In this document: piece after piece, positions 11,072-19,787 of the stretch
Layout of the letters: every line of letters starts with the position of its first letter
Numbering within the stretch: the stretch's first letter is position 1
NCBI GenBank assembly: GCA_947253285.1
Contig: CAMXXV010000009.1
Location: 1-19,825 of the forward strand
DNA from: an uncultured Candidatus Saccharibacteria bacterium
GTDB taxonomy: Bacteria > Patescibacteriota > Saccharimonadia > Saccharimonadales > Saccharimonadaceae
Reading direction: 5' to 3'
Length of the DNA stretch: 19,825 nucleotides
The notes under the pieces: generated by a model
Told to the model about the DNA's origin: nothing
The model's database searches: none
Seen by the model: only the letters and a program-made list of their open reading frames with translations
Position numbers and translations under genes: made by a program

Positions 11072-14000
11072 ATGGACCTTACGTCGGTTGTTATACCACT
11101 GATGCTGATTATCATGATTTTTGGCGTGACAGCAGCTATTGTAGTGACGGCCTTTGTGTTTTATCGGGCGCGGTTGCGCGAGCAGAAGAACTACGAGCGC
11201 AGCCTTAAGATGGTGCCAATTATGATTCACTTACCACCGCCAAGTGAAGACATTAAGGCTGGTGGGCGCGATACACGCGATGTAGCAGACGAGATGATAT
11301 CGCAGGCGCAAACCATGTATAATGTTATTTTGTCTACAGCTACCAGAGGTTTTAAGAGCGATTTTTATGGCCAGCGGCACATGTCATTTGAGGTCGTGGC
11401 GCATGGTGGGCTGATTCACTATTATGCCGTGGTACCAACAGTGTTAATTGACGCTATCAAGCAGGCAATCATTGCCGCTTACCCAACAGCGCAGCTAGAA
11501 GAGGTTGAAGAGTTAAACCTTTTTAATCCAACTAGTAAAATCAGTGGTATTGCTGGCGGTGAATTTGTGCTAGCCAACTCGTTTGAAGCACCGATTGCGA
11601 CTTACAAGGAAACCAAGCGTGATGCTACTGGTGCCATCTTGAATGCGTTCTCAAATGCACAACGAGGTGATGGCTTAGGGTTGCAAATTTTACTACGCCC
11701 AGCACATCCAAGTTGGGTGAAGTCGGTTGAGACTAGGGCACAGAATATCCGTGAAGGCAAGAAGGACCGTTCGGTGGGTAGTACTGGCATGAAGTACTTT
11801 GCTCAGGTGTTTGAGGCTTTATGGCAACCACCTAGCGCTGACAAAGAGAAAGAAAAGGATGGCACGCCAAAGCCGATAAGCGGTGTTGACCAATCGCGCA
11901 TTGAGGCGATGGAGGAGAAGGCGCGATATGCCGGTTATGAGGTGAAGATTCGCTTGATTGCGTCTTGTCCAAACTTAGAGCGGTCGCGTCAGCTTGTGGG
12001 CGGTGTGGTGTCGGCCTTTGCGTTGTTTAATTCACCAAACAACAACAGCTTTAAATTTAAGCCGATTGAAAATACTGAGCAGTTCGCGACCAACTATATT
12101 ATGCGTTTCTTCCCGCAAGAGGATAACAAAAATATTTTGAACACCGTTGAACTAGCATCAGTCTTCCACTTGCCAGACCAAACTAACGTACCATCGACTC
12201 AGGTGGAACGGCAGCACTTTAAAGAGGTGGATGGCCCAGCAATAGTGATGGAAAAGGGCTTGTTGCTTGGATACAATATTTATCGTGGCCGTAAGAAGGC
12301 GATTCGCCTAGGCGAGAATGACCGCCGCCGTCACGTTTACGTGATGGGTGCAACTGGTATGGGTAAATCTGTCTTCCTGGAGAACTTGGCGTTGCAGGAT
12401 ATGGTGGCGGGCAAGGGCTTTGCCTTTATTGACCCACATGGCGATAGTGCCGAAAAATTATTGTCCATGGTGCCAAGTGACCGCATTGACGATGTGATTT
12501 ACTTTAACCCATCGGATATGGAGAATCCAATTGGGATGAACCTATTTGAGATTGATCCGAACGACCCAGACCCAGAGCGGACACAAGATTATATCATCGC
12601 TGAGACGATGAATATGCTGTATTCATTGTATGACCCACAGCATCAAGGTATTGTGGGGCCGCGTATGGCAAATATTGTGCGCAACGCCGCCTTGCTCCTG
12701 ATGGCTGACCCAAAGGGTGGCACTTTTATGGACATTCCAAAGGTGTTGGTTGACCCAGATTTTGCCAAGCCAAAGATTAAGTACCTCAAGAATCAGCGAG
12801 CTATCGACTTCTGGACGAAGGAGTGGCCGAATGCTCAGCGCTCAAACGACGCCGGCGAGGTGACTTCTTGGGTGGTTTCGAAATGGGCAGACTTTGAAAA
12901 CACGATGATGAGCAACATTTTGGGGCAGGTGCATTCCACAGTGAACCTCCGTAAGGTGATGGACGAAGGCAAGATTTTGCTCGTCAACCTGTCGAAGGGT
13001 AAGCTGGGCGACATGCCAGCGAAACTCCTTGGTATGGTGTTTGTGATGAAGTTCCAAGCTGCGGCTATGTCGCGCGCCAACATTCCAGAGTCGGAGCGTC
13101 GCGACTTCTGCTTGTTTGTGGATGAGTTCCAGAACTTTGCCACGGACTCGTTTGAATCTATCTTGTCTGAGGCGCGTAAGTATCGCCTCAGCCTGACCGT
13201 AGCTAACCAGTTTGTGACGCAGCTGACGGACAAGATTCGTGCCGCTATCATGGGTAACACTGGTACGTTTATTATCGGCCGTGTGGGTTCAGAGGATGCT
13301 GAGAATATCGTTAAGCTGTTTGCGCCGGTGTTCGACACTGAAGACTTGCAGTACATGCCAAATTACACTGCTGCCGTGAAGATGCTGCTCAATGGTTCGC
13401 CGACCTCGCCATTTTCGTTACAATTACCGCCGCCAATGGGGCATCCAAATGCCCAGCTTGGTGAAGAGCTAAAGCGCTTGTCGGCCGTGAAATACGGCGT
13501 GCCACGTGCCACTGTTGAAGCAGAGATTCATGCCCGTCTAGCTACTACGCCAACTTCTTCAAGCCATAGCAGTAGTGATGGTGGTGAAGGCAAGGGCAGC
13601 TTCCTTGGTAATTGGCTAGAAGCGCGGGCTGACCGGTTACGCCATGGTAGCACTGCTAGTCCAGCCGGTGGGGCTCAGCCGCAGCCAACACCACAACAGC
13701 CAAACAATCTAACTTCGACTACAGCACCAAATGGGGCAATGAACTTTAACCATAACGCTCAACCGGCGCCAATGCCGTTAGCGCCGCCGCCATATGGGCC
13801 AATGCCACCGCAGCAGAACGCGCCACAATCGATGCCGCAGTCAATGCCGCAACAGTACGGCGCATTCCCACCACAAGCACCAATGCCGCCACGTAATAAT
13901 CAGATGCCATATCCGCCGTTTCCGCCGCAATATCAGGCGCCAATGCCGTTAACGCCACCACGTAACGGACAGCAAATGGCACCGCAAGTTATACCACCAC

Positions 14001-14098
14001 TGCCGGTTGTACACTCCAACCAGCCGCTTCACCCGCAGCAGAACGCGCCAGCGCAACCAAATATGCAGTATAACGTGCCGCGTCAGCCGAGAAGTTAG
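11072..14098 (+). CDS. Membrane-anchored TraG/VirB4-like (DUF87/TraD-type) ATPase
   Basis: 1008 residues. One N-terminal membrane helix (about 6-31) is followed by a basic stop (YRARLREQKNYERS). A ~350-residue region that I cannot assign comes next, then the motor: YNIYRG..KAIRLG, Walker A GATGMGKS (426-433), FIDPHGD (452-458), Walker B CLFVDEFQNF (680-689; D684, E685), and the TraG/TraD-type motif SEARKYRLSLTVANQFVTQL (699-718). Residues ~845-1008 are a Pro/Gln/Asn/Met-rich disordered tail. The family includes type IV secretion coupling proteins and VirB4-like motors that move DNA or protein through membranes. It pairs with the small gene three bases upstream. No relaxase or other T4SS gene is visible, so whether it exports or imports, and what, is open. 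Candidates are DNA uptake, pilus-like assembly or effector secretion. Confidence 0.88.
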   Translation: MDLTSVVIPLMLIIMIFGVTAAIVVTAFVFYRARLREQKNYERSLKMVPIMIHLPPPSEDIKAGGRDTRDVADEMISQAQTMYNVILSTATRGFKSDFYGQRHMSFEVVAHGGLIHYYAVVPTVLIDAIKQAIIAAYPTAQLEEVEELNLFNPTSKISGIAGGEFVLANSFEAPIATYKETKRDATGAILNAFSNAQRGDGLGLQILLRPAHPSWVKSVETRAQNIREGKKDRSVGSTGMKYFAQVFEALWQPPSADKEKEKDGTPKPISGVDQSRIEAMEEKARYAGYEVKIRLIASCPNLERSRQLVGGVVSAFALFNSPNNNSFKFKPIENTEQFATNYIMRFFPQEDNKNILNTVELASVFHLPDQTNVPSTQVERQHFKEVDGPAIVMEKGLLLGYNIYRGRKKAIRLGENDRRRHVYVMGATGMGKSVFLENLALQDMVAGKGFAFIDPHGDSAEKLLSMVPSDRIDDVIYFNPSDMENPIGMNLFEIDPNDPDPERTQDYIIAETMNMLYSLYDPQHQGIVGPRMANIVRNAALLLMADPKGGTFMDIPKVLVDPDFAKPKIKYLKNQRAIDFWTKEWPNAQRSNDAGEVTSWVVSKWADFENTMMSNILGQVHSTVNLRKVMDEGKILLVNLSKGKLGDMPAKLLGMVFVMKFQAAAMSRANIPESERRDFCLFVDEFQNFATDSFESILSEARKYRLSLTVANQFVTQLTDKIRAAIMGNTGTFIIGRVGSEDAENIVKLFAPVFDTEDLQYMPNYTAAVKMLLNGSPTSPFSLQLPPPMGHPNAQLGEELKRLSAVKYGVPRATVEAEIHARLATTPTSSSHSSSDGGEGKGSFLGNWLEARADRLRHGSTASPAGGAQPQPTPQQPNNLTSTTAPNGAMNFNHNAQPAPMPLAPPPYGPMPPQQNAPQSMPQSMPQQYGAFPPQAPMPPRNNQMPYPPFPPQYQAPMPLTPPRNGQQMAPQVIPPLPVVHSNQPLHPQQNAPAQPNMQYNVPRQPRS

Positions 14099-14108
14099 AA
14101 TTTGACTC

Positions 14109-14160
14109 ACTGCACTACATTCTAGCTCATTTACTGAGGTATTTGGGCTAGAATGGCAGT
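14109..14160 (+). terminator. Long hairpin after the ATPase gene
   Basis: Stem ACTGC (14109-14113) + CATTCTAGC (14118-14126) pairs with GCTAGAATG (14147-14155) + GCAGT (14156-14160), with a four-base bulge and a 20-base loop. Only a broken T-run follows (AGTCTTATT), so this is a weak terminator or an mRNA-end stabiliser. Confidence 0.45.
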
Positions 14161-14191
14161 AGTCTTATTGTGTAATTATATTGTTCAAAAC

Positions 14192-14216
14192 GGCGTTTAG
14201 GCGTCTTAAAACGCCT
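14192..14216 (+). promoter_or_regulatory. Competing hairpins just upstream of the gyrB promoter
   Basis: Two repeated left arms (GGCGTTT 14192-14198; AGGCGT 14199-14204) can each pair with the single right arm within AAAACGCCT (14208-14216). Only one stem can form at a time. It lies 16 bp before the gyrB -35 and may be a weak terminator or a supercoiling-sensitive cruciform. Confidence 0.3.
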
Positions 14217-14231
14217 GTAAATGGCTTATAA

Positions 14232-14260
14232 TTGACTTAATCAGATTAAATTGGTAAAAT
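14232..14260 (+). promoter_or_regulatory. Promoter of the gyrB-gyrA operon
   Basis: TTGACT (14232-14237) and TAAAAT (14255-14260) are separated by 17 bp, with an extended -10 TGG at 14252-14254. The leader of about 24 nt contains the GAGAGGGA ribosome-binding site. Confidence 0.8.
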
Positions 14261-14290
14261 AGAAGCATTGCGTAAATTGAGAGGGAATTA

Positions 14291-16300
14291 ATGGCAACAA
14301 CTAAGAACACACAGACCGCCGCCGACGATTACGACGCTAGCCAAATTCAGGTGCTAGAGGGTCTTGAGCCAGTTCGCAAGCGTCCTGGCATGTACATTGG
14401 TTCCACCGGTTATGACGGTTGGCACCACCTAATTAAAGAGATTGCAGATAACTGTATCGACGAAGCCATCGCTGGCTTTGCCACCACAGTTAAAATTGAG
14501 CTGCTGGCTGACGGCGGCTGCCGCGTGACTGATAACGGCCGCGGTATTCCAGTTGGTATTCACCCGAAAACTCACGTCTCATCACTTGAGACGGTGCTGA
14601 CTGTTTTGCACGCCGGTGGTAAGTTCGGTGGCGGCGGCTACAAGGTGTCTTCCGGCTTGCACGGTGTCGGTTCCTCAGTGGTGAACGCCCTCTCTAGTAA
14701 GTTCATTGCCGAAGTCTCTCATCACGGCGAGCTCTATAAAATTGAATTTTCCGAAGGTAAAATTACCAGTAAATTTGCCAACACCGGCAAGACCGACATG
14801 CCACGTGGCACGCGCATCACATTTTATCCGGATGTGCAGATTTTTAAGGAGTTTAAGAAGTTTGACCGCAGCTGGGTACTGAAGTACTTACGCCACCAAG
14901 CCTACCTCACCAAGGGTATTCGTGCTAAGCTAATTGACTACCGCGACAACGCCGAGCATCCGTTCCGCTATGAGTTCTACTTTGATGGCGGCATTAAATC
15001 TTACGTTAAGCACCTCAATGTGGGCAAGGAAGTGCTGGCTGACGACATTTTTTATGTGGACAAGAAGGTTGACGACACGCAGGTGGAAATTGCCATGCAG
15101 TACAACGATGGTTACACCGAGAACGTGATGCCATTCGCCAACAATGTGTTCAACCCCGAGGGTGGCTCGCATCTGGTGGGTTTTCGCTCGGCTATGACGC
15201 GCGTTATTAACGACTATGCGCGTAAAAACGGGCTACTGAAGGATAAAGAAGACAATTTAACCGGTGATGATATCCGCGAAGGTCAGACTGCGGTGATTTT
15301 GGTTAAAATTCCTGACCCACAGTTTGAGGGGCAGACTAAGAATAAGCTGGGCAATCCAGAGACGCGCCGCTATGTTGACCAAGTGATGAGTGAAGCCTTT
15401 TCTTACTATCTTGAGGAGCATCCGGCGGCCGCTAAGGCAATTGTCAACAAGGCCGTGCTGGCCGCCCGTGCACGCAAAGCCGCTCGTGCTGCTCGTGAGA
15501 ACGTGATTCGCAAGGGCGCCTTTGGTGGCACTAACTTGCCGGGTAAGTTGGCCGACTGTAGTAGCCGTAATCCAGAAGAATGTGAACTTTACATCGTTGA
15601 GGGTGACTCCGCAGGTGGCTCTGCTAAGGTGGGGCGCGACTCTAAAACGCAGGCGATTCTGCCGTTGCGTGGTAAAGTTCTCAACACGGAGCGGGCGCGC
15701 CTTGACCGTATGCTGGCAAATAACGAAATTGTGTCACTAATTAAGGGTATGGGCGTGGGTATCGGCGACCAGTTTGATATCTCTGGTCTGCGTTATGACC
15801 GTATCATTATCATGACCGATGCCGATGTCGATGGTAGCCACATTGCCACGCTACTGTTGACCTTCTTCTTCCGATACATGCCGCAGGTGGTGGAGGATGG
15901 CCACATTTATTTGGCCAAGCCGCCGCTCTTTGAATTGACGCGCGCCGGTAACAAGCCGAGCGATTACGTGTACGACGAGCCTGACCTTGAGCCGTTGTTG
16001 CAGAAGCGCATCGCTGAACGCAAGGCCGCAGGCAACAGAATTGACCCAGAAATTGAGACCTTCCGCCAAGCCGGCTACACTGGCCAGAAGCGCTACAAGG
16101 GTTTGGGTGAAATGGACGCCACGCAGCTGTGGGATACCACAATGAATCCGGAGACTCGCGTGTTGACCCAAGTGAAGGTGGCTGACGCCGAGCACGCTGA
16201 TGCCATCTTTAACAAGTTGATGGGCGACGCCGTGGAGCCGCGCAAAGCATTTATTCAGACCCGCGCCAAGGATATTAAGCTTGAGGACTTGGATGTCTAG
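14291..16300 (+). CDS. gyrB: DNA gyrase subunit B
   Basis: 669 residues, a common GyrB length. It supplies the ATPase and the TOPRIM metal site of the gyrase A2B2 enzyme, which introduces negative supercoils. The GHKL ATPase has VRKRPGMYIG (28-37), catalytic Glu50 in IKEIADNCIDEA, Asp81 in TDNGRGIP, and the lid GLHGVGSSVVNALS (122-135). The TOPRIM domain has EGDSAGGS (437-444), QAILPLRGKVLN and DADVDG (510-515; D510, D512 bind Mg). The C-terminal block RYKGLGEMDATQLWDTTMNP is present. ATG 14291 follows GAGAGGGA. gyrA begins 12 bases after the stop, in the same operon. QAILPLRGKVLN and the adjacent GyrA box argue for gyrase rather than topoisomerase IV. Confidence 0.98.
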   Translation: MATTKNTQTAADDYDASQIQVLEGLEPVRKRPGMYIGSTGYDGWHHLIKEIADNCIDEAIAGFATTVKIELLADGGCRVTDNGRGIPVGIHPKTHVSSLETVLTVLHAGGKFGGGGYKVSSGLHGVGSSVVNALSSKFIAEVSHHGELYKIEFSEGKITSKFANTGKTDMPRGTRITFYPDVQIFKEFKKFDRSWVLKYLRHQAYLTKGIRAKLIDYRDNAEHPFRYEFYFDGGIKSYVKHLNVGKEVLADDIFYVDKKVDDTQVEIAMQYNDGYTENVMPFANNVFNPEGGSHLVGFRSAMTRVINDYARKNGLLKDKEDNLTGDDIREGQTAVILVKIPDPQFEGQTKNKLGNPETRRYVDQVMSEAFSYYLEEHPAAAKAIVNKAVLAARARKAARAARENVIRKGAFGGTNLPGKLADCSSRNPEECELYIVEGDSAGGSAKVGRDSKTQAILPLRGKVLNTERARLDRMLANNEIVSLIKGMGVGIGDQFDISGLRYDRIIIMTDADVDGSHIATLLLTFFFRYMPQVVEDGHIYLAKPPLFELTRAGNKPSDYVYDEPDLEPLLQKRIAERKAAGNRIDPEIETFRQAGYTGQKRYKGLGEMDATQLWDTTMNPETRVLTQVKVADAEHADAIFNKLMGDAVEPRKAFIQTRAKDIKLEDLDV

Positions 16301-16312
16301 TAGGAGATAGAG

Positions 16313-18880
16313 ATGAGTGAGATGAACGAGAATCAAGAAAATCAGAATGCACCAGTGCCAACCACTGGCGAGACCGTCAACGTCCAAGCGCAGCATTCCC
16401 GCGTGGTGGAGCTCAAGACCGTTGAAGACGTGATGGAGTACAGCTATTTGCGCTACTCGATGTCGGTGATTATTGACCGTGCGTTGCCAGATGTGCGTGA
16501 CGGCCTGAAGCCGATTCACCGTCGTATTTTATACACCATGGAGAAAAATGGCTGGCGCCCTGGTACGAAGTTTGTAAAGTCGGCGCGTATTGTCGGTGAT
16601 GTGATGGGTAAATACCACCCGCACGGCGACTTGGCGATTTACGACGCCATGGTGCGTTTGGCGCAGGATTGGGTGATGCGTTACCCACTAGTGGAGGGCC
16701 AAGGTAACTTTGGTTCGATGGATGGCGACCCGCCAGCTGCTAGCCGTTATACTGAGGCGCGAATGGGTAAGGCAGGCGCCGAACTCTTGGTCGACCTCGA
16801 TAAAGAGACGGTGGACTTTCGCGATAACTATGATGGTGAGTTGCAGGAGCCGGTGGTATTGCCGGCTAAGTTGCCGAACTTACTACTGAACGGCCAAGTT
16901 GGTATTGCCGTGGGTATGGCGACCAACATTCCAACCCACAACTTGGGTGAATTGTGTGATGCCGTGATTTACTTGATTGACCACGGTTCAGACGCTACAA
17001 CGATTGACGACCTCTTAAAGATAGTGAAGGGGCCAGACTTCCCAACGGGCGGCGTGGTGTACGCCGGACCAGCCATGAAGCAGGCCTATTTGACGGGTCG
17101 CGGTTCAGTGGTGATTCGCGCCGTGACGGAGATTTGTGAAACCAAGCGCGGACGTCACCAAATTGTGGTGAAGGAAATCCCGTATGGTGTAAATAAAGCG
17201 ACGTTGCAAAAAAAGATTGTCGAGATGGTCAACGAAAAGAAAATTGTTGGCATTCAAGACATTCGCGATGAATCTGCCCGTGGCGAAGTGCGCGTGGTGA
17301 TTGACCTCAAGAAGGATGCCTATCCGAACAAAGTTTTGAACCAGTTGTTCAAGTATACCGCGCTGCAGACCACCTTCCATTACAACATGTTGGCGCTAGT
17401 TGATGGCATTCAGCCGCGCGTGCTGGGGCTGGAGGATATTCTAAACGAGTATCTCAAGCATCGTCGCATTGTGGTGCGCCGCCGCACAGAGTTTGAACTC
17501 AAGAAGGCGAAGGAGCGCGCTCACATCTTGGAGGGCTTGAAGATTGCTCTTGATAACATCGATGAAGTCATTAAGCTGATTCGTGGTAGTAAAGACTACG
17601 ATACGGCCATGCACGGCTTGATGGAACGCTTTGATTTGAGCGAAATTCAGGCGCGGGCCATTTTGGCCATGCAGCTGCGCAAGCTGACTGGCCTTGACCG
17701 TCAGGCGATTGAGGATGAGCTAAACGAGTTGCATCGCCGTATTAAGGAATTGGAGGCAATTTTGGCGGACGAGCAGAAGATTCTTGACATCATTCGCCAG
17801 GAATTAGTCGACTTGAAGGCGAAGTATGACGACCCGCGCCGCACTAAGATTATCAATCATGAGCTGGGCAAGATGGCGGACGAGGACGTAATACCAGAGG
17901 AAGATGCTGTAATTTTGTTAACAAGCGAAAATTACATCAAGCGTACGCCGATGGCAGCCTATCGCCAGCAGAATCGTGGCGGCAAGGGCAAGCGTGGCGT
18001 GACGACTAAGGAATCGGACATTGTTGACCAGTTGATTACGGCCACCACGCACGATTACCTCAGCTTCTTCACGAACAAGGGGCGCATTTTCCGCCTCCGC
18101 GCCTATGATGTGCCGGCCGCTAGTTTACAGGCTAAGGGCGTAGCGTTGGTAAACTTACTACAATTGCAGCCTAACGAAAAGGTGACGTCAATTGTGAAGT
18201 ACAGCAAGGACGAAGCTGACCACCGCGACGGCTACCTATTTATGGCTACGACCAATGGTACTATCAAGAAGACACTGGCCAAGGAGTACGAGACCGTGCG
18301 CGCCAACGGCTTGATTGCCATCAAGCTCGACGACGGCGACGAATTGCGCTGGGTACGTAAGACGTCAGGTGATGCTGATGTGATTATTTCAACAGCTTTC
18401 GGTCAGGCGATTCGGTTCAGCGAGGCTGATGCTCGCCCAATCGGCCGCAGTGCCCGTGGTGTGCGCGGTTTGCGCTTGCGTCCAGGTGACCGCGTAGTCG
18501 GTATGGACGTGGTTGATAAGTCGCAAAAGGACCAGTGCCTCTTGATTATGAGCGAGAAGGGTTACGGCAAGAAGACCAAGGTGTCGAACTTCCCAGTGCA
18601 TAAGCGGGGCGGCGTCGGCATCAAGGCCGCTGTGGTGACTGCCAAGACTGGCAACATCATCGCCGCGCGCTCGCTTGATGCCGATACCTCTGAAATCATT
18701 GCTATTTCGGCGGGCGGCCAGACCATTCGGGTCGGCTTGAATGACATTCCAACCCTTGGCCGTACCACGCAGGGTGTGCGCATTATGCGCCTTGATGAGG
18801 ACGATTCAGTGGTGTCGGTCGGGCTAGTCTCGGATGACGGCACTAAAGATGACGATAATACAGTAGAAAAAGATAACTAA
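16313..18880 (+). CDS. gyrA: DNA gyrase subunit A, Leu at the quinolone Ser83 position
   Basis: 855 residues. It is the DNA-cleaving and wrapping subunit of gyrase. The start of the catalytic core is DVMEYSYLRYSMSVI; the catalytic tyrosine is Tyr146 in AASRYTEARM. The helix-turn-helix region reads KYHPHGDLAIYD (100-111): the residue aligned with E. coli Ser83 is Leu107, while the Asp87 equivalent (Asp111) is kept. The GyrA box that marks the wrapping C-terminal domain is QNRGGKG (553-559), one change from QRRGGKG. Beta-pinwheel repeats follow (GRSARGVRGLRLRPGDRVVG; GRTTQGVRIMRL). It ends in an acidic tail (DDGTKDDDNTVEKDN). The GGAGA ribosome-binding site lies seven bases upstream. Confidence 0.97.
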   Translation: MSEMNENQENQNAPVPTTGETVNVQAQHSRVVELKTVEDVMEYSYLRYSMSVIIDRALPDVRDGLKPIHRRILYTMEKNGWRPGTKFVKSARIVGDVMGKYHPHGDLAIYDAMVRLAQDWVMRYPLVEGQGNFGSMDGDPPAASRYTEARMGKAGAELLVDLDKETVDFRDNYDGELQEPVVLPAKLPNLLLNGQVGIAVGMATNIPTHNLGELCDAVIYLIDHGSDATTIDDLLKIVKGPDFPTGGVVYAGPAMKQAYLTGRGSVVIRAVTEICETKRGRHQIVVKEIPYGVNKATLQKKIVEMVNEKKIVGIQDIRDESARGEVRVVIDLKKDAYPNKVLNQLFKYTALQTTFHYNMLALVDGIQPRVLGLEDILNEYLKHRRIVVRRRTEFELKKAKERAHILEGLKIALDNIDEVIKLIRGSKDYDTAMHGLMERFDLSEIQARAILAMQLRKLTGLDRQAIEDELNELHRRIKELEAILADEQKILDIIRQELVDLKAKYDDPRRTKIINHELGKMADEDVIPEEDAVILLTSENYIKRTPMAAYRQQNRGGKGKRGVTTKESDIVDQLITATTHDYLSFFTNKGRIFRLRAYDVPAASLQAKGVALVNLLQLQPNEKVTSIVKYSKDEADHRDGYLFMATTNGTIKKTLAKEYETVRANGLIAIKLDDGDELRWVRKTSGDADVIISTAFGQAIRFSEADARPIGRSARGVRGLRLRPGDRVVGMDVVDKSQKDQCLLIMSEKGYGKKTKVSNFPVHKRGGVGIKAAVVTAKTGNIIAARSLDADTSEIIAISAGGQTIRVGLNDIPTLGRTTQGVRIMRLDEDDSVVSVGLVSDDGTKDDDNTVEKDN

Positions 18881-18892
18881 AAGGAGAACAGG

Positions 18893-19399
18893 GTGGACGT
18901 TAACTATATCACAATACAATTTAAAGGCCTCATCAGCTCGCCGTACCTCTGGGCGGCGCTGGCGGCCTACATCATCGGGCAGTTGACTAAGGTGTCGCTG
19001 CTGGTGGGCAAGAAACGCGTGACACTGCGCGAGTTCTTCTCGTCGGGTAACATGCCAAGCACTCATACGGCGTCGATTGTGGCGCTAACCGTGGTGATTG
19101 GCATGCGTGAGGGCTTGTACTCACCGCTCTTCGGCGTGGCCTTCATGCTGATGCTGATTGTAGCCTACGATGCAATGCATGTGCGGCGCGCGGTGGGCGA
19201 GCAGGGGCTTATCTTAATGAAGATGATTAGCGAGGCGCCAAAGGAGAAACAGGAAGAATACAGCAAGCTGATTTTTAAGAATACGGGGCGGCAAACTGAT
19301 GTGCCATACTTCTCGCGCGGCCACTTGCCGGAAGAAGTGGCGGCGGGCGGCCTGCTTGGGCTGCTGGTCGGCTTGGCTATCGGATTCATCGTTCACTAA
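18893..19399 (+). CDS. Divergent PAP2-family membrane protein (DUF212/YuiD-like)
   Basis: 168 residues from a GTG start (18893) six bases after AAGGAG, which decides the start. The family block SGNMPSTHTAS (51-61) corresponds to the SGGMPSSHSA motif. It is followed by ALTVVIGMREGLYSPLFGVAF and the motif AYDAMHVRRAVGEQGLILM (91-109), then HLPEEVAAGGLLGLLVGL near the end. Three or four membrane segments are visible (about 18-37, 58-92, 149-167). Members are thought to be related to acid phosphatase/vanadium haloperoxidases, but their substrate is not established; a phospholipid or undecaprenyl-type phosphate is a guess. It is the third gene of the gyrB-gyrA operon, 12 bases after gyrA, and is followed by a terminator. 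Confidence 0.9.
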   Translation: MDVNYITIQFKGLISSPYLWAALAAYIIGQLTKVSLLVGKKRVTLREFFSSGNMPSTHTASIVALTVVIGMREGLYSPLFGVAFMLMLIVAYDAMHVRRAVGEQGLILMKMISEAPKEKQEEYSKLIFKNTGRQTDVPYFSRGHLPEEVAAGGLLGLLVGLAIGFIVH

Positions 19400-19403
19400 A
19401 ACT

Positions 19404-19429
19404 AATCTCGCCATGTGGCGAGATTTTTT
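19404..19429 (+). terminator. Intrinsic terminator of the gyrBA operon
   Basis: A 9-bp stem AATCTCGCC (19404-19412)/GGCGAGATT (19417-19425) with loop ATGT ends in six T. Confidence 0.92.
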
Positions 19430-19700
19430 GTTATCTATATATAATAGTTTGCCGTCGCGCCTATATAATAATCAACTGCCGGAAAGATTTTGCCGTCTAT
19501 ATATAGATATATAAACCTTATTGCCGCGGCTATATATAATAACTGCGCCGTTTTGGCTGATTCGTCCGTCGTCAGCTGGTTTGTTGGGCGGCGGTGAAGT
19601 TGAAAATAACTTAGTTTTGAAGGGCTTAGCTAGTGGGATTTTAGCCAAATCAAGGGGATTTTTGACTAGGCTAGTTGGTGGGCGCGGCAATTAACAGAGG
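19430..19700. repeat. Gene-free AT-rich region with four irregular TATATA-TGCCG repeats
   Basis: Four copies of CTATATA(TA)ATA or close variants begin near 19435, 19461, 19497 and 19531 (steps of 26, 36 and 34). Each is followed at a short distance by TGCCG or TGCGCCG. The rest, to about 19700, shows no frame or RNA family that I recognise. No DnaA-box cluster is visible. Confidence 0.4.
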
Positions 19701-19706
19701 TATAAT
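19701..19706 (+). promoter_or_regulatory. Isolated TATAAT
   Basis: A perfect -10 (TATAAT) follows AGAGG without TGn and without a fitting -35. It may be a weak promoter; a 17-codon frame from ATG 19709 starts too close to it to be transcribed from it. Confidence 0.25.
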
Positions 19707-19758
19707 CTATGACGTCAATACGTTGCACATTTTACTACAATTTTTTGCCTAAAAAGTG

Positions 19759-19787
19759 TTGACCCCGCAGCTCAAATGCTGTAACAT
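19759..19787 (+). promoter_or_regulatory. Promoter reading out of the right edge
   Basis: TTGACC (19759-19764) and TAACAT (19782-19787) are 17 bp apart. The transcript would start near 19794; its gene or RNA lies beyond the window. Confidence 0.5.

Noticed and set aside
13746..13982. Minus-strand frame within the ATPase C-tail
   Set aside because: It is a shadow frame produced by the Pro/Gln-rich repeats of the real gene on the plus strand.
14291..18880. Reading the pair as topoisomerase IV (parE/parC)
   Set aside because: The GyrA box (QNRGGKG, one change from consensus) and the GyrB-type QAILPLRGKVLN block favour gyrase.
19709..19762. 17-codon frame after TATAAT at 19701
   Set aside because: The ATG is only two bases after the -10, so transcription would begin inside the frame; it has no ribosome-binding site.
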